DNA of 10,901 bases from Archaeoglobi archaeon (GCA_004347865.1 QNUZ01000057.1:1-10901), one strand, 5' to 3'. Shown: positions 1-7,191, counted from the first letter of the stretch. Notes: generated by a model not told the origin, from the letters alone. Translations and numbers: made by a program.

Positions 1-404
1 AATCTTTGCCATGCGAGGCAGTCCCAGCCATTCGTCAGGATGAAGAAGAATGCTAGGTAGCCAACAAACCACTGTACGTGGGCAAGATAGTCTCTTCCAG
101 CGGTAATGCACTTGTATGCAACCCAGAAACCGATCATAGCGATAAGAAAGTCCAGAAGTATAAAGGTCACCACCACGGGCGTCGGAATGTCTGTCAGCGA
201 CGAGTAGACATGCATGCTCTCCCAGTGCGGGAAGCTCCATGTCAGCCATATGGCCTCTGGAACGAATATAATTGAAAGATATATCAGCAAAGCGCTGAAG
301 TATCTACTATCTAGCATCGATTTGGTTCCCTTTAGCTGTGCAGCCGCTGCGGTTGCGAACATGGCTCCGATTCCGTAAACCCAAAAAACGTCGACCTGCA
401 GCAT
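1..404 (-). CDS. Uncharacterised four-helix integral membrane protein (partial, C-terminus beyond window)
   Basis: The reading frame is open from an ATG at 404 to the left edge, giving 134 residues with no stop seen. I do not recognise a function. Hydrophobic stretches at about residues 4-22, 37-57, 74-98 and 108-126 predict four membrane helices. The loops are rich in aromatic residues and include FPHWE near 58 and TNGWD near 124, which look like conserved family positions; Asp5, Glu50 and Asp85 lie in or near helices. The start is supported by a TATA box centred 25 bases upstream, which would make the mRNA leaderless. The gene diverges from the plus-strand unit that begins at 498. Missing C-terminal sequence prevents a family call. 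An enzyme or a small transporter are both possible; confidence in coding is high, in function none. Confidence 0.8.
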   Translation of the reverse strand, partial: MLQVDVFWVYGIGAMFATAAAAQLKGTKSMLDSRYFSALLIYLSIIFVPEAIWLTWSFPHWESMHVYSSLTDIPTPVVVTFILLDFLIAMIGFWVAYKCITAGRDYLAHVQWFVGYLAFFFILTNGWDCLAWQR

Positions 405-424
405 GTTTAGTAATTAATCATCAA

Positions 425-433
425 ATATTTATA
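425..433 (-). promoter_or_regulatory. TATA box for the membrane protein gene at 404 (leaderless)
   Basis: On the minus strand this reads TATAAATAT, a good archaeal TATA box. Its centre lies 25 bases before the ATG at 404, so transcription should begin at or next to the start codon. The sequence is nearly palindromic (AATATTTATA on the plus strand) and might also act weakly towards the plus-strand gene at 498, with a leader of about 45 bases. Confidence 0.6.
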
Positions 434-497
434 GTTTGCGATGAAATTAGGTGTAGCGAGGTTAGAAACTCTTTTCTATTTCATAAGAACTTTTGCT

Positions 498-1067
498 ATG
501 CGTATAGCTTGGAATGCCAGCAGGGGTGAATTCAGCATAGGCGACTATTATTATTTCTACAAGCTAAACAGAATTGCTGAAAGGGAGGGGCTGGAGATGG
601 TTGAGGTCAGGACTTTTGGAGATCTTAAAGATTACGATGTGTTGGTCTTCAATTATCCGGAAATAAAGTTTAGACCCTTCGATGCTCTCAGGATCAGTAA
701 GTGGGCTGAACAGGGTAAGAAGATAATTCTTGCAGGCTATTTTTCAAACGTTGACGGGGTTTCTCAGAACATTAACCGCGTTTCGAAACAGTTCGGCCTT
801 AGGATAAATTACGATGTAATAAGGGATCCAGAAAGGAATGTCGGCGATGAAATGTTTCCAATTGCAAAATGTGACGATCTAGAAGTCGTTATGCCCTGTT
901 CAGCTTCTGTAAGCGGTGGAAAAAGCTTTGTGGTAGGTCGGGGCGTTTTTGGGGCAGTAAGTAACAATGTTCTTGTGCTGGGAACGTGCGTTTTCTGGGA
1001 CAATTACTCAATAGATTTGGCCCAGAACAGGGAATTTGCTTTAAGGATTCTCAAGGGGGAGTTCTGA
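498..1067 (+). CDS. Conserved archaeal protein, probable class I glutamine amidotransferase-like (DUF4350-like) fold
   Basis: This is a 189-residue soluble protein. The N-terminal segment (EFSIGDYYYFYKL, residues 11-23), the central FNYPEIKF (51-58) followed by a KWAEQGKKIILAGYFSN stretch (68-84), and the C-terminal DNYSIDLAQNREFALRIL (168-185) resemble archaeal proteins with a flavodoxin or amidotransferase-like fold that lack an obvious catalytic triad. This is family recall, not a search result. An in-frame ATG at 441 would add 19 residues, but it lies only about 8 bases from the upstream TATA-like element, and the family-like sequence begins at the ATG at 498, so 498 is preferred. No Shine-Dalgarno precedes it, which suggests a leaderless message. 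Its stop codon overlaps the trmY start (TGATG), so the two genes are translationally coupled. Function unknown. Confidence 0.8.
   Translation: MRIAWNASRGEFSIGDYYYFYKLNRIAEREGLEMVEVRTFGDLKDYDVLVFNYPEIKFRPFDALRISKWAEQGKKIILAGYFSNVDGVSQNINRVSKQFGLRINYDVIRDPERNVGDEMFPIAKCDDLEVVMPCSASVSGGKSFVVGRGVFGAVSNNVLVLGTCVFWDNYSIDLAQNREFALRILKGEF
1053..1060 (+). promoter_or_regulatory. Ribosome binding site of trmY
   Basis: The sequence AAGGGGGA lies inside the end of the preceding gene, 6 bases before the ATG at 1067. It decides the trmY start, which overlaps the previous stop codon, over an in-frame ATG further upstream at 986. Confidence 0.6.
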
Positions 1068-1654
1068 TGAGAGGATTTTTGATAGTAGGCAATGAGGCCT
1101 TTACCGAGCCCTTCAATCTGAGCGATCTCCCTGGTGCTGGAAGGATGGACATACTATGCAGATGCGTCTCTCAGGCTCTGTTTCTCTCTCACTCAATAAG
1201 AAAAAGGGTTGAGGTTTATCTTCTGCTCCTCGGAGAACCGGATCCTCCCAAGGCAATAAGGATAATAAGCGACGAACTTCGGAGGATGTCTCCTGACGAG
1301 AGGAACATTGGAGGGCATTTAAGGAAGGCGGTAAGTTTCAAAGCATCGAAAGATTGGATGGAGGTAAATTCTGGAGTTTATGTTGCGAGAAAGACACTCA
1401 GAGATTTGCTTGTGGAAGTTTCAGAATCCTACGAGATATACTATCTAAGAGAGGATGGGAAGGATATTCGCGAAGAAGTAACGAAGATGAAGAATCCGCT
1501 TTTTGTGTTGGGAGATCACATAGGCGTTAGAAGGGCAGAAGAAGACGTAATCCTTGAATTTTCGAGCGGAGTTCTGAGCGTCTCTGGACTTTCGCTTATG
1601 GCAGAGCAGTGCGTAGCGATTGTGAATTATGAGCTGGACAGAACGAATATCTGA
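1067..1654 (+). CDS. trmY: tRNA (pseudouridine(54)-N(1))-methyltransferase TrmY
   Basis: This 195-residue SPOUT-class (trefoil knot) enzyme uses S-adenosylmethionine to methylate N1 of pseudouridine-54 in the T-loop of archaeal tRNA. Family hallmarks are visible in order: LPGAGRMDILCRC (residues 21-33), LFLSHSIR (38-45), LLGEPDPPKAIR (54-65), PDERNIGGHLRKA (76-88), GVYVARK (103-109) and the C-terminal knot segment with FVLGDHIG (146-153) and MAEQCVAIVNYELD (178-191). The length matches the family. The ATG at 1067 overlaps the stop of the upstream gene by one base and is preceded by a clear Shine-Dalgarno. The longer frame from 986 would add 27 residues without family character. The pairing with the 498-1067 gene suggests co-expression, although no functional link is known. 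The gene ends 6 bases before the convergent radical SAM gene. Confidence 0.95.
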   Translation: MRGFLIVGNEAFTEPFNLSDLPGAGRMDILCRCVSQALFLSHSIRKRVEVYLLLLGEPDPPKAIRIISDELRRMSPDERNIGGHLRKAVSFKASKDWMEVNSGVYVARKTLRDLLVEVSESYEIYYLREDGKDIREEVTKMKNPLFVLGDHIGVRRAEEDVILEFSSGVLSVSGLSLMAEQCVAIVNYELDRTNI

Positions 1655-1659
1655 AAAAG
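1655..1659 (-). terminator. Possible T-run terminator of the rio1-to-radical SAM operon
   Basis: Just after the TGA of the radical SAM gene the minus strand reads GCTTTTTCAG. A run of five T directly after a stop codon fits archaeal oligo-T termination. It overlaps the region of the convergent trmY stop. The run is short, so support is weak. Confidence 0.3.
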
Positions 1660-1660
1660 C

Positions 1661-2803
1661 TCAAACCTCCTTTCCTACTATTATCCCGTCCTTCGTTCTT
1701 AAAACTTCGAACTTGATAAAATCCCCAATTTTACTCTCGCTGATTACGGCAACACTCCAGCCATTAGAAACGCAGAGCTTCTCTCCGTGCATTCTCCCTT
1801 CTGAGACTATCCTTCCGGAATAGACTTCCCCCTTTTTGAAGGGATGCCTTAGGGAAGGTCTTTTCTCGATTCCGAAATCCTCGGGTTTTAAAATCAGCTT
1901 TACACCATATTCTCTTTCGTACTGTTCAAGCTTTTCGTAGAATTCTCTGAAAGACATGCTCTTCCCAGTTTTTCTTCCAAAACGGTAGGGAATGTATTTC
2001 TGGATTCCAAGAGGTGGGAACCTTTTTCCTGCACCGATTTTGAGTGCAAATTCTATTATCTTGGGAATCTCTTCGTCGTTGTATCCAGGTACCCATACAG
2101 GGGCGATTAAAAGGTCTATTTTGCTGTTCGCAATCATTTCAGCCAATTCGATTACCTTTTTGAGCGGATAGCCGGGATGGAGCTTTTTTGCAACCTCTTG
2201 GCTCAGGGCACTTATGGACAGATTTATCCTGTCCATCTTTCCCTCAAGCTGGGAAATCCTGTATTCGTTCAGCGGAATTCCGTTTGTCTGCATCGAGATA
2301 ACTTCTACCCCTTTTATCCTGCTGACCTCCTCAACCAGAGCTTCTAGATAAGGATAAAGTGCAGGCTCTCCCTGTCCGTCAAAATGAAGCTCAACTCCTT
2401 CTCCTTTAAAATTTACGATTTCCCTAAGAGTTTCGAGCATGTAGTCTGGGTCGACTATGAAGTCCGTCTTCCTAGTTCTGCTCTTTCTTCCCTCATCGAC
2501 GCTGCAAAAAACGCAGTTAAGGTTGCATCCCGAGATGCATCTCACCTGCAAAAGATTTGTTCCCCTGTCTATTATTCCGAATGCGGAATGTCCGAACAGC
2601 GGAATACCGCTTTCCTTCGTTACAAAAACAAGTTCTCTTCCCGTAACTTTGTTCAGCACCCTTTTATTCTCATAGTTTGAAACAATGTATTCCTTTGAAT
2701 ACCTGCTGGACAGCCTTTCGTAATCCTTTTTGGGAATTCTTATCTCGATAATGTTTCTTAGAACGAAAATCTTCTCCTCTTTACTTTCTCTTTCCTCCAA
2801 CAT
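1661..2803 (-). CDS. Radical SAM protein with C-terminal TRAM-like domain (COG2100-type), function unknown
   Basis: The 380-residue product contains a radical SAM core. The iron-sulfur motif CNLNCVFC gives Cys93, Cys97 and Cys100 (C-x3-C-x2-C), with a further Cys89 close by. FDGQGEPALYP (141-151) supplies the GGEP-like SAM contact, and PVWVPGYND (235-243) lies in the later barrel strands. Residues about 325-380 (KGEVYSGRIVSEGRMHGEKL onwards) look like a TRAM beta-barrel, a domain that binds RNA in tRNA-modifying enzymes. Together this matches an archaeal family known to me as COG2100, for which I know no proven reaction; an RNA substrate is inference from the TRAM domain. The ATG at 2803 overlaps the preceding winged-helix gene by 23 bases, and no other ATG, GTG or TTG follows closely. 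It is the last gene of its operon. Confidence 0.85.
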   Translation of the reverse strand: MLEERESKEEKIFVLRNIIEIRIPKKDYERLSSRYSKEYIVSNYENKRVLNKVTGRELVFVTKESGIPLFGHSAFGIIDRGTNLLQVRCISGCNLNCVFCSVDEGRKSRTRKTDFIVDPDYMLETLREIVNFKGEGVELHFDGQGEPALYPYLEALVEEVSRIKGVEVISMQTNGIPLNEYRISQLEGKMDRINLSISALSQEVAKKLHPGYPLKKVIELAEMIANSKIDLLIAPVWVPGYNDEEIPKIIEFALKIGAGKRFPPLGIQKYIPYRFGRKTGKSMSFREFYEKLEQYEREYGVKLILKPEDFGIEKRPSLRHPFKKGEVYSGRIVSEGRMHGEKLCVSNGWSVAVISESKIGDFIKFEVLRTKDGIIVGKEV

Positions 2804-3029
2804 CCTCTTTCAAGGACTTCAGGGCCTTCTCACCCTCTTCTGTTATCTCATAAACGTTCCCGTTTAATTTAACGAAGCCATCCGAGATCAGCTCGTTCAT
2901 GAGACTGTCGATGGTAGGTCTCGGCAGCCTGACCTTCTTTGCAATTTCTTCCCTTTCAATTGCCCCCTTCAGAATTAGCTCCAGAAGCCTGACCTTGTTC
3001 GGATTTGATGCAAGCCAGCCCTCTTTCAT
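2781..3029 (-). CDS. Small winged helix-turn-helix DNA-binding protein
   Basis: From the ATG at 3029 the product has 82 residues. Its pattern fits a MarR/ArsR-like winged helix: NPNKVRLLELIL (residues 9-20), then REEIAKKVRLPRPTIDSLMNELISDGF as helix-turn-helix plus recognition helix (about 26-52), then a wing VKLNGNVYEITEEGEKAL (53-70) and a basic tail. It is probably a transcriptional regulator with unknown targets. A GTG at 3092, overlapping the topA stop codon (TAGTG), would give 103 residues. The shorter start is preferred because a TATA box lies about 25 bases upstream of it and the extra 21 residues lack domain character. The gene overlaps the radical SAM gene by 23 bases, so the two are probably co-translated; it may control that gene or the operon. 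Confidence 0.75.
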   Translation of the reverse strand: MKEGWLASNPNKVRLLELILKGAIEREEIAKKVRLPRPTIDSLMNELISDGFVKLNGNVYEITEEGEKALKSLKEDVGGKRK

Positions 3030-3048
3030 AATTAGAAATTCGAATGCG

Positions 3049-3057
3049 TTATTAATC
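3049..3057 (-). promoter_or_regulatory. Candidate internal promoter (TATA box) for the winged-helix gene
   Basis: The minus strand reads GATTAATAA, centred about 25 bases before the ATG at 3029, the same spacing as at the other promoters here. It would drive the regulator and the radical SAM gene as a leaderless message, independently of topA. The box is only a moderate match. Confidence 0.4.
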
Positions 3058-3091
3058 TTTTTTCCTTCGCATTTTTTAGCAGTTCTTCGCA

Positions 3092-5077
3092 CTAGCCTTT
3101 GTCAGACTGGGATTTTAAAAATTCTTTGTAATTGCAGATGGGACAAAAGGACCAGGATTTCTTCCCCTTTATTTTTAAGATTCTTACCTCGTGGTCTTTG
3201 CAGTTCTTCGAGGTTACATAGATTGAACCCTTTTGCGGCAAGGGCAAGCTGAAATTGCATTCGGGGTATCCTGAACAGCCTATAAATCTCTTTCCGGATT
3301 TTGATTTCCTGATCACTATTTCCTTTCCGCATTCAGGGCATTTTCCAACAACTTTATCCTTTTTTAATCCCTCTTTGAGCTTAACGGTCACGTCTCCTTC
3401 TCCTATATTCTTTAAAATCTCGTAAAGCATTTTTCTGGATTCCATAACAACCTCTGCCTCGCTCTTGGTACCCTCGGCAATTCTGTCCATTTCCTCCTCG
3501 AGCTTTGCGGTCATATCGGGAAGAGTTATTGTCTCCACCCTCTCTTTAAGCACTTCTATGACCGAAAATGCAATGTTTGTCGGCCTGTATGGATTTCCAT
3601 CGATGTAGCCTCTGCTGAGCAGTTTCTTGATTATCTCGTGCCTCGTGGATTTGGTTCCGAGGTTCAGCTTTTCCATGAGCTTTATCAGCGTTGCTGGACT
3701 GAATCTTGGAGGGGGTTTTGTTTCCTTCTCCTCGATTCTCTTATTCTTGATCCTGAGCTTCTCTCCAGCTTTGAGAGGAGGTAGGTTTACTTCCTCGGCC
3801 TTTGAATAAATGTAGATGTCTCTCCATCCTGGGCGTATAAGCTTTCTACCGCTGGCAAGGAACTTTATCCCGTTGCTTCCCAGCTCAGCGTTTCTTATTT
3901 CCCAGACTGCATTCTCAGCGAGAGTTGCAAGAAATCTCCTCACAACGAGTTCGTAGATTTTCCATTCATTTGCCGTGAGCTGCCTGCGATTCGCGACGGC
4001 AGTTGGATAGATCGGGGGATGGTCCGTGGTTTCCTTTCTCCCCCTTGATGGAACTATCTCCTTCTGGTCCAGAACAAGCTTCGCTTCCTTCGAAAATTCG
4101 CTATCCAAAAAGGCCCTTGCGATCTCCTTCAGGTTTAGGGAGGGAGGATAGGTTGTGTTGTCGGTCCTAGGATAGCTTATGTAGCCGTTTATGTAGAGGT
4201 TTTCGGCTACGCTCATCGCAATGTGAGGGGGCATGAACGCGGAGGCAGCCCTAAGAAATTCGGTGGTGTTGAATGGAATCGGTTTCGCTTCAATTTTGCT
4301 GGCTGAACTGAAATTCTTGACAGTAGCATAGTCGCCAATCTTCGAAAAAATCTCCCTGGCTTTCTCCAGATCCTTGTACCTTGCCGGATGCTTGGCTTCG
4401 AAGCCTTCGAACTCTAAAAGAATCTCGTAGAATTTTTCAGGCCTGAAATTTTCTATTTCCCTTTCCCTTTCAACAATAAGTCTGAGAGTCGGAGTTTGAA
4501 CCCTTCCAACGCTTAGAAAATCCTTTCCAAGCCTCCCGGAGCTTAAAGATATGAATCTTGTGAGAACGGCCCCCCATATGAGGTCGATCTTCTGTCTGGC
4601 CATTGCCGAACTTGCAAGGTTAAAGTCGACCTTTGAAGGATTTTGGAAGGCTTTTAGGATCTCATCCTTCGTAATTGCGCTGAATCTTGCTCTGTCAACT
4701 TTCAAATCGTCTCTGGAGATCATCTCCAAAGCCTCAACTCCAATCAGCTCCCCTTCTCTGTCGTAGTCCGTTGCAATTGTCACCCTTTCAGCGTTTTTCC
4801 CAAGCTCCTTCAGCAGTGAAATTATTTCCTTTTCCTTTTCTCTCTTTACAAGTTCGGCATTTATTAGATCTAAAAGTCTAGTTTTGGTCCAGCTTTTGAA
4901 CTTTCTCGGAAAATCCAGCTCTATTATGTGCCCTTTCAATCCCAGGACATAGGCGTTGCAGGAGGGAGAATAGTAGTAGGATATCTTCCCCTTCTTCAGG
5001 GTTTTAACATCCTTGAAAAGGATCTTCGCGATTCTTTCGGCTGCATTCTGCTTTTCCGTAATGATGAGCCAGCTCAT
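3092..5077 (-). CDS. topA: DNA topoisomerase I (type IA)
   Basis: This 661-residue type IA enzyme relaxes negative supercoils by cutting and rejoining one strand through a 5'-phosphotyrosine. The Toprim domain starts at residue 1 with IITEK (Glu8) and includes ATDYDREGE (102-110) with its acidic metal ligands. LSVGRVQTPTLRLI (188-201) follows. The catalytic tyrosine is Tyr302 in ISYPRTDN. Further core motifs are TDHPPIYPT (351-359) and GTKSTRHEIIKKL (474-486). The C-terminus carries a zinc ribbon with Cys580, Cys583, Cys601 and Cys607 and a second cysteine cluster (Cys626, Cys645, Cys648). The ATG overlaps the stop of the KH gene by four bases (ATGA), so translation is coupled to it. There is no helicase domain, so this is not reverse gyrase. 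All catalytic residues that I can place are present. Confidence 0.95.
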   Translation of the reverse strand: MSWLIITEKQNAAERIAKILFKDVKTLKKGKISYYYSPSCNAYVLGLKGHIIELDFPRKFKSWTKTRLLDLINAELVKREKEKEIISLLKELGKNAERVTIATDYDREGELIGVEALEMISRDDLKVDRARFSAITKDEILKAFQNPSKVDFNLASSAMARQKIDLIWGAVLTRFISLSSGRLGKDFLSVGRVQTPTLRLIVEREREIENFRPEKFYEILLEFEGFEAKHPARYKDLEKAREIFSKIGDYATVKNFSSASKIEAKPIPFNTTEFLRAASAFMPPHIAMSVAENLYINGYISYPRTDNTTYPPSLNLKEIARAFLDSEFSKEAKLVLDQKEIVPSRGRKETTDHPPIYPTAVANRRQLTANEWKIYELVVRRFLATLAENAVWEIRNAELGSNGIKFLASGRKLIRPGWRDIYIYSKAEEVNLPPLKAGEKLRIKNKRIEEKETKPPPRFSPATLIKLMEKLNLGTKSTRHEIIKKLLSRGYIDGNPYRPTNIAFSVIEVLKERVETITLPDMTAKLEEEMDRIAEGTKSEAEVVMESRKMLYEILKNIGEGDVTVKLKEGLKKDKVVGKCPECGKEIVIRKSKSGKRFIGCSGYPECNFSLPLPQKGSIYVTSKNCKDHEVRILKIKGKKSWSFCPICNYKEFLKSQSDKG

Positions 5078-5595
5078 ATTCTGAATTCGGATTTCAGGTC
5101 TCTTCTCTTCCTTTCAATGAATTTCATAACCGTTGAATGCTGTGCTCCGTTTATGAGCATATTTATGGCTTCTCTTGCGATCGTAACGTTCTCGAATTCG
5201 CCTATTATCGATACAAAATTGCCGTATATGCTTAGGTTCACGTTTAGCATGTCCTCGATCTGCTTTTTCATTATCCCCTCTTTTCCTATGATCCTCCCTA
5301 GAATCCTCTGCAGGGATTTTTCGGGAAGGATCTGCGATAAATCGATCGATTCAAAGACCAGATCTTCATTTTCGAGCAGTTTCATGCTTGTTTCAGCGCT
5401 GAAGCCCCTTGCTATTGCTGTTATCACGTTTTTAGCTTTCATCAGGCTGAGGCTGTCGGGACAGTCGAGTGTAACAATGTTTTTTGCCACGTAAATCCTG
5501 CAGCCGCATTTTTCCTCGATCCTCCTCTTGTTCTCTCCCTCCTTGCCTAGGATTACCCCCACTCTCTCCTCTGGTACCTCGATCTCAAGCCTCAT
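5074..5595 (-). CDS. KH-domain RNA-binding protein, archaeal Dim2/Pno1 homologue
   Basis: The 173-residue protein has two KH modules, each with an intact GxxG loop: ILGKEGENKRRI (15-26) and IIGKEGIMKKQI (102-113). The C-terminal GAQHSTVMKFIERKRR (150-165) is typical of the Dim2/Pno1 group. In eukaryotes Pno1 binds the 3' end of small-subunit rRNA and guides late maturation by Nob1; archaeal homologues are thought to act likewise. The ATG at 5595 is chosen because AGGTGA lies five bases upstream. A GTG at 5604 would add three residues. The gene overlaps rio1 by 11 bases and topA by 4, so the three are in one transcript. The pairing with rio1, another small-subunit maturation factor, strongly supports the role. 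Confidence 0.88.
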   Translation of the reverse strand: MRLEIEVPEERVGVILGKEGENKRRIEEKCGCRIYVAKNIVTLDCPDSLSLMKAKNVITAIARGFSAETSMKLLENEDLVFESIDLSQILPEKSLQRILGRIIGKEGIMKKQIEDMLNVNLSIYGNFVSIIGEFENVTIAREAINMLINGAQHSTVMKFIERKRRDLKSEFRI

Positions 5596-6358
5596 CGCCC
5601 TCACCTACGACCTCCTCGTATATCTGCTCTTCGTCCGACTTTATTCCAAGCTTGCGGAAAAATCTGACGAGGTTTCTAATATCCCTTTTTAGAAATTCCA
5701 TTGCTTTGGGATGATCTATGAGCACGGCCTGACCCATATCGATGATTACGGGTTTTTCCAATAGCATTATATTGTATTCGCTCAGATCCGCATGCACGAG
5801 TTTGGCCCTTCTGTACAGCTTTTTCACGTTTTCCAGAATCTCGCTGAAAATGCCCTCCACATCGAGTTCAGCCAGTTCTTTCCCGATCTCCACAAGCGTA
5901 GGAGCGGGAATCTCGTTCTCTCCAATGAATTCCATTAGCAGAACGTTCTTCATGTACGCATAAGGCCTGGGCACGCGGACTCCGGCCTCGTAAGCCCTTT
6001 CGAGGTTTCTGAACTCCTTCTCAGTCCAGAGGTAAATTTTATCCCTTGGCGATACTCTGTAATCGAATCTTCTGTCCCCGAAGATGTACTCGTCCATTTT
6101 GTCAAAGGAGCTAGTTTCAGTCCTGTAGATCTTAACAGCCATCGGCACCGCTTTTCCATCGTAAATTCCGTCTGCATAAAAAACGTTGGCCTCCTTTCCT
6201 GTGCTGATAACGCCTCCCATTGCTTTTATGTACTTCGTCGATAGCTTGTAGAGTGTCTTGAGCGTTCTTAGATCCAGAACTTCAGCGTAGATCTTCCTGT
6301 CCTCTTCACCGATCTCCTTTATCCTTAGCTTATCCAGAAGCCTGTCGAAATTCTCGAT
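5585..6358 (-). CDS. rio1: Serine/threonine protein kinase Rio1 (RIO1 family), non-canonical start
   Basis: Rio1 is an atypical kinase/ATPase of late 40S/30S ribosome maturation. Counting from the ATG at 6220, it shows the nucleotide loop STGKEANV (residues 6-13), Lys30 in VKIY, the catalytic loop VHADLSEYN (142-150; Asp145, Asn150) and the metal site IDMGQ (160-164; Asp161). That ATG is not the true start: the codons before it encode the winged-helix N-terminus of Rio1, including LLDKLRIKE and IYAEVLDLRTLKTLYKLS. No ATG, GTG or TTG occurs in frame between the upstream TAA and 6220. I place the probable start at ATC 6358, giving 257 residues, close to the roughly 258 of the Archaeoglobus protein as I recall it, and matching a leaderless start from the TATA box at 6377-6386. 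The start is inference; the gene identity is not. It overlaps the KH gene by 11 bases. Confidence 0.9.
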   Translation of the reverse strand: MENFDRLLDKLRIKEIGEEDRKIYAEVLDLRTLKTLYKLSTKYIKAMGGVISTGKEANVFYADGIYDGKAVPMAVKIYRTETSSFDKMDEYIFGDRRFDYRVSPRDKIYLWTEKEFRNLERAYEAGVRVPRPYAYMKNVLLMEFIGENEIPAPTLVEIGKELAELDVEGIFSEILENVKKLYRRAKLVHADLSEYNIMLLEKPVIIDMGQAVLIDHPKAMEFLKRDIRNLVRFFRKLGIKSDEEQIYEEVVGEGDEA

Positions 6359-6376
6359 GGGGTAATTAGGGCGGGG

Positions 6377-6386
6377 TTTTTAAAAA
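6377..6386 (-). promoter_or_regulatory. TATA box of the rio1-dim2-topA operon
   Basis: The minus strand reads TTTTTAAAAA, starting 2 bases beyond the stop codon of the upstream membrane protein gene. Its centre is about 25 bases before the ATC codon at 6358, so a transcript would begin at the inferred first codon of rio1. The T-run may also terminate the upstream operon. Confidence 0.5.
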
Positions 6387-6387
6387 C

Positions 6388-7191
6388 TTACTCCTTCCAC
6401 CCCCCTCTCCTCTCAAAGAAGACAAGAAACAGTGAACCTGAGATCAGCAGAATTGCCGCAAGTGCGATAGGGGAAATGGAGTAGTCAAGGAATTTGAATT
6501 TCACGTAGTAGCTTCCGTTTCCTTCGAGCAGGGGAATTCTTTCCCCTTCAAACACTTGTTCCCTGTAGGTCAAATTTCTGTATTCCAAAACCTCTGCGTC
6601 TGGGATTATAACCACCCTCACGTTGCTCAGGTTTCGGACCATTTCGTCCGATTCCAGGGTGTAGGCGATTCTTATGATCCCCGATTCATTTTCGGGAACC
6701 AGTAGGGATTTGAAGGTGATCGAATCGTTTGAAAATTCGATGCTCAGGAAGTCGAGGCTCTTTGTTATTATCTGGAGATTCGTGAACGCGGGCATTGGGA
6801 TTGCCAGATCACCCTCGAAGTTCAGATTTCCCTTGTTCGTAACAACGATCACCTCATCAACGCTCCCGTTCCGCAAAACACCGGCATGCAGCATCAGAGT
6901 AAGGAATTCGGTGGAGTTTGTGAAACCCAGATTGAATTCTACTGTCTGGTTCTCCTCGACCTGCAGTTTTTTAATGAAGGTTTTGTTCAGGGCATTAAGC
7001 TCGAGCGTGTAATTTCCGGCTTCCAGGGAGATTCTGTCTCCAGAAAGAACCAAGCCGCTGAAAACAGTTTCCGTTTCGTTATAAACTGTAAGCATTGCGG
7101 TCGAGTCGTAGTTTTTCAGCAGCACGGTAATTTCGTATCCCTGAACGGGAATCAAAAGCAGCAGAAGCAAACTAAGCCCTTTTAATTGCAT
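6388..7191 (-). CDS. Secreted single-pass membrane protein with many N-glycosylation sequons
   Basis: The 267-residue product has a signal peptide (residues 1-18, a run of leucines ending near PVQG), an extracellular domain of about 220 residues, a C-terminal membrane helix (about 240-259) and a short basic tail (RRGGWKE), so it should be anchored with its bulk outside. The ectodomain is beta-rich in appearance and holds eleven N-x-S/T sequons (Asn38, 60, 69, 81, 92, 108, 155, 168, 187, 206, 225). The family is unknown to me; the layout suggests Ig-like or NPCBM-like beta-sandwich repeats, which is only inference. The ATG at 7191 is chosen over a longer frame from 7257 because it begins the signal peptide and follows a strong Shine-Dalgarno. 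It overlaps the glycosyltransferase gene by 20 bases, so the two are probably made together. Confidence 0.8.
   Translation of the reverse strand: MQLKGLSLLLLLLIPVQGYEITVLLKNYDSTAMLTVYNETETVFSGLVLSGDRISLEAGNYTLELNALNKTFIKKLQVEENQTVEFNLGFTNSTEFLTLMLHAGVLRNGSVDEVIVVTNKGNLNFEGDLAIPMPAFTNLQIITKSLDFLSIEFSNDSITFKSLLVPENESGIIRIAYTLESDEMVRNLSNVRVVIIPDAEVLEYRNLTYREQVFEGERIPLLEGNGSYYVKFKFLDYSISPIALAAILLISGSLFLVFFERRGGWKE

Noticed and set aside
78..529. Two short plus-strand frames (78-275 and 338-529)
   Set aside because: They lie opposite the membrane protein gene or out of frame with the 498 gene; the minus-strand frame has four convincing membrane helices and a promoter.
986..1066. Upstream extension of TrmY
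   Set aside because: The 27 extra residues are an out-of-frame reading of the previous gene; a Shine-Dalgarno precedes the ATG at 1067.
4928..5494. Plus-strand open frame of 188 codons opposite topA and the KH gene
   Set aside because: Crosses the junction of two clear minus-strand genes and shows no family features.
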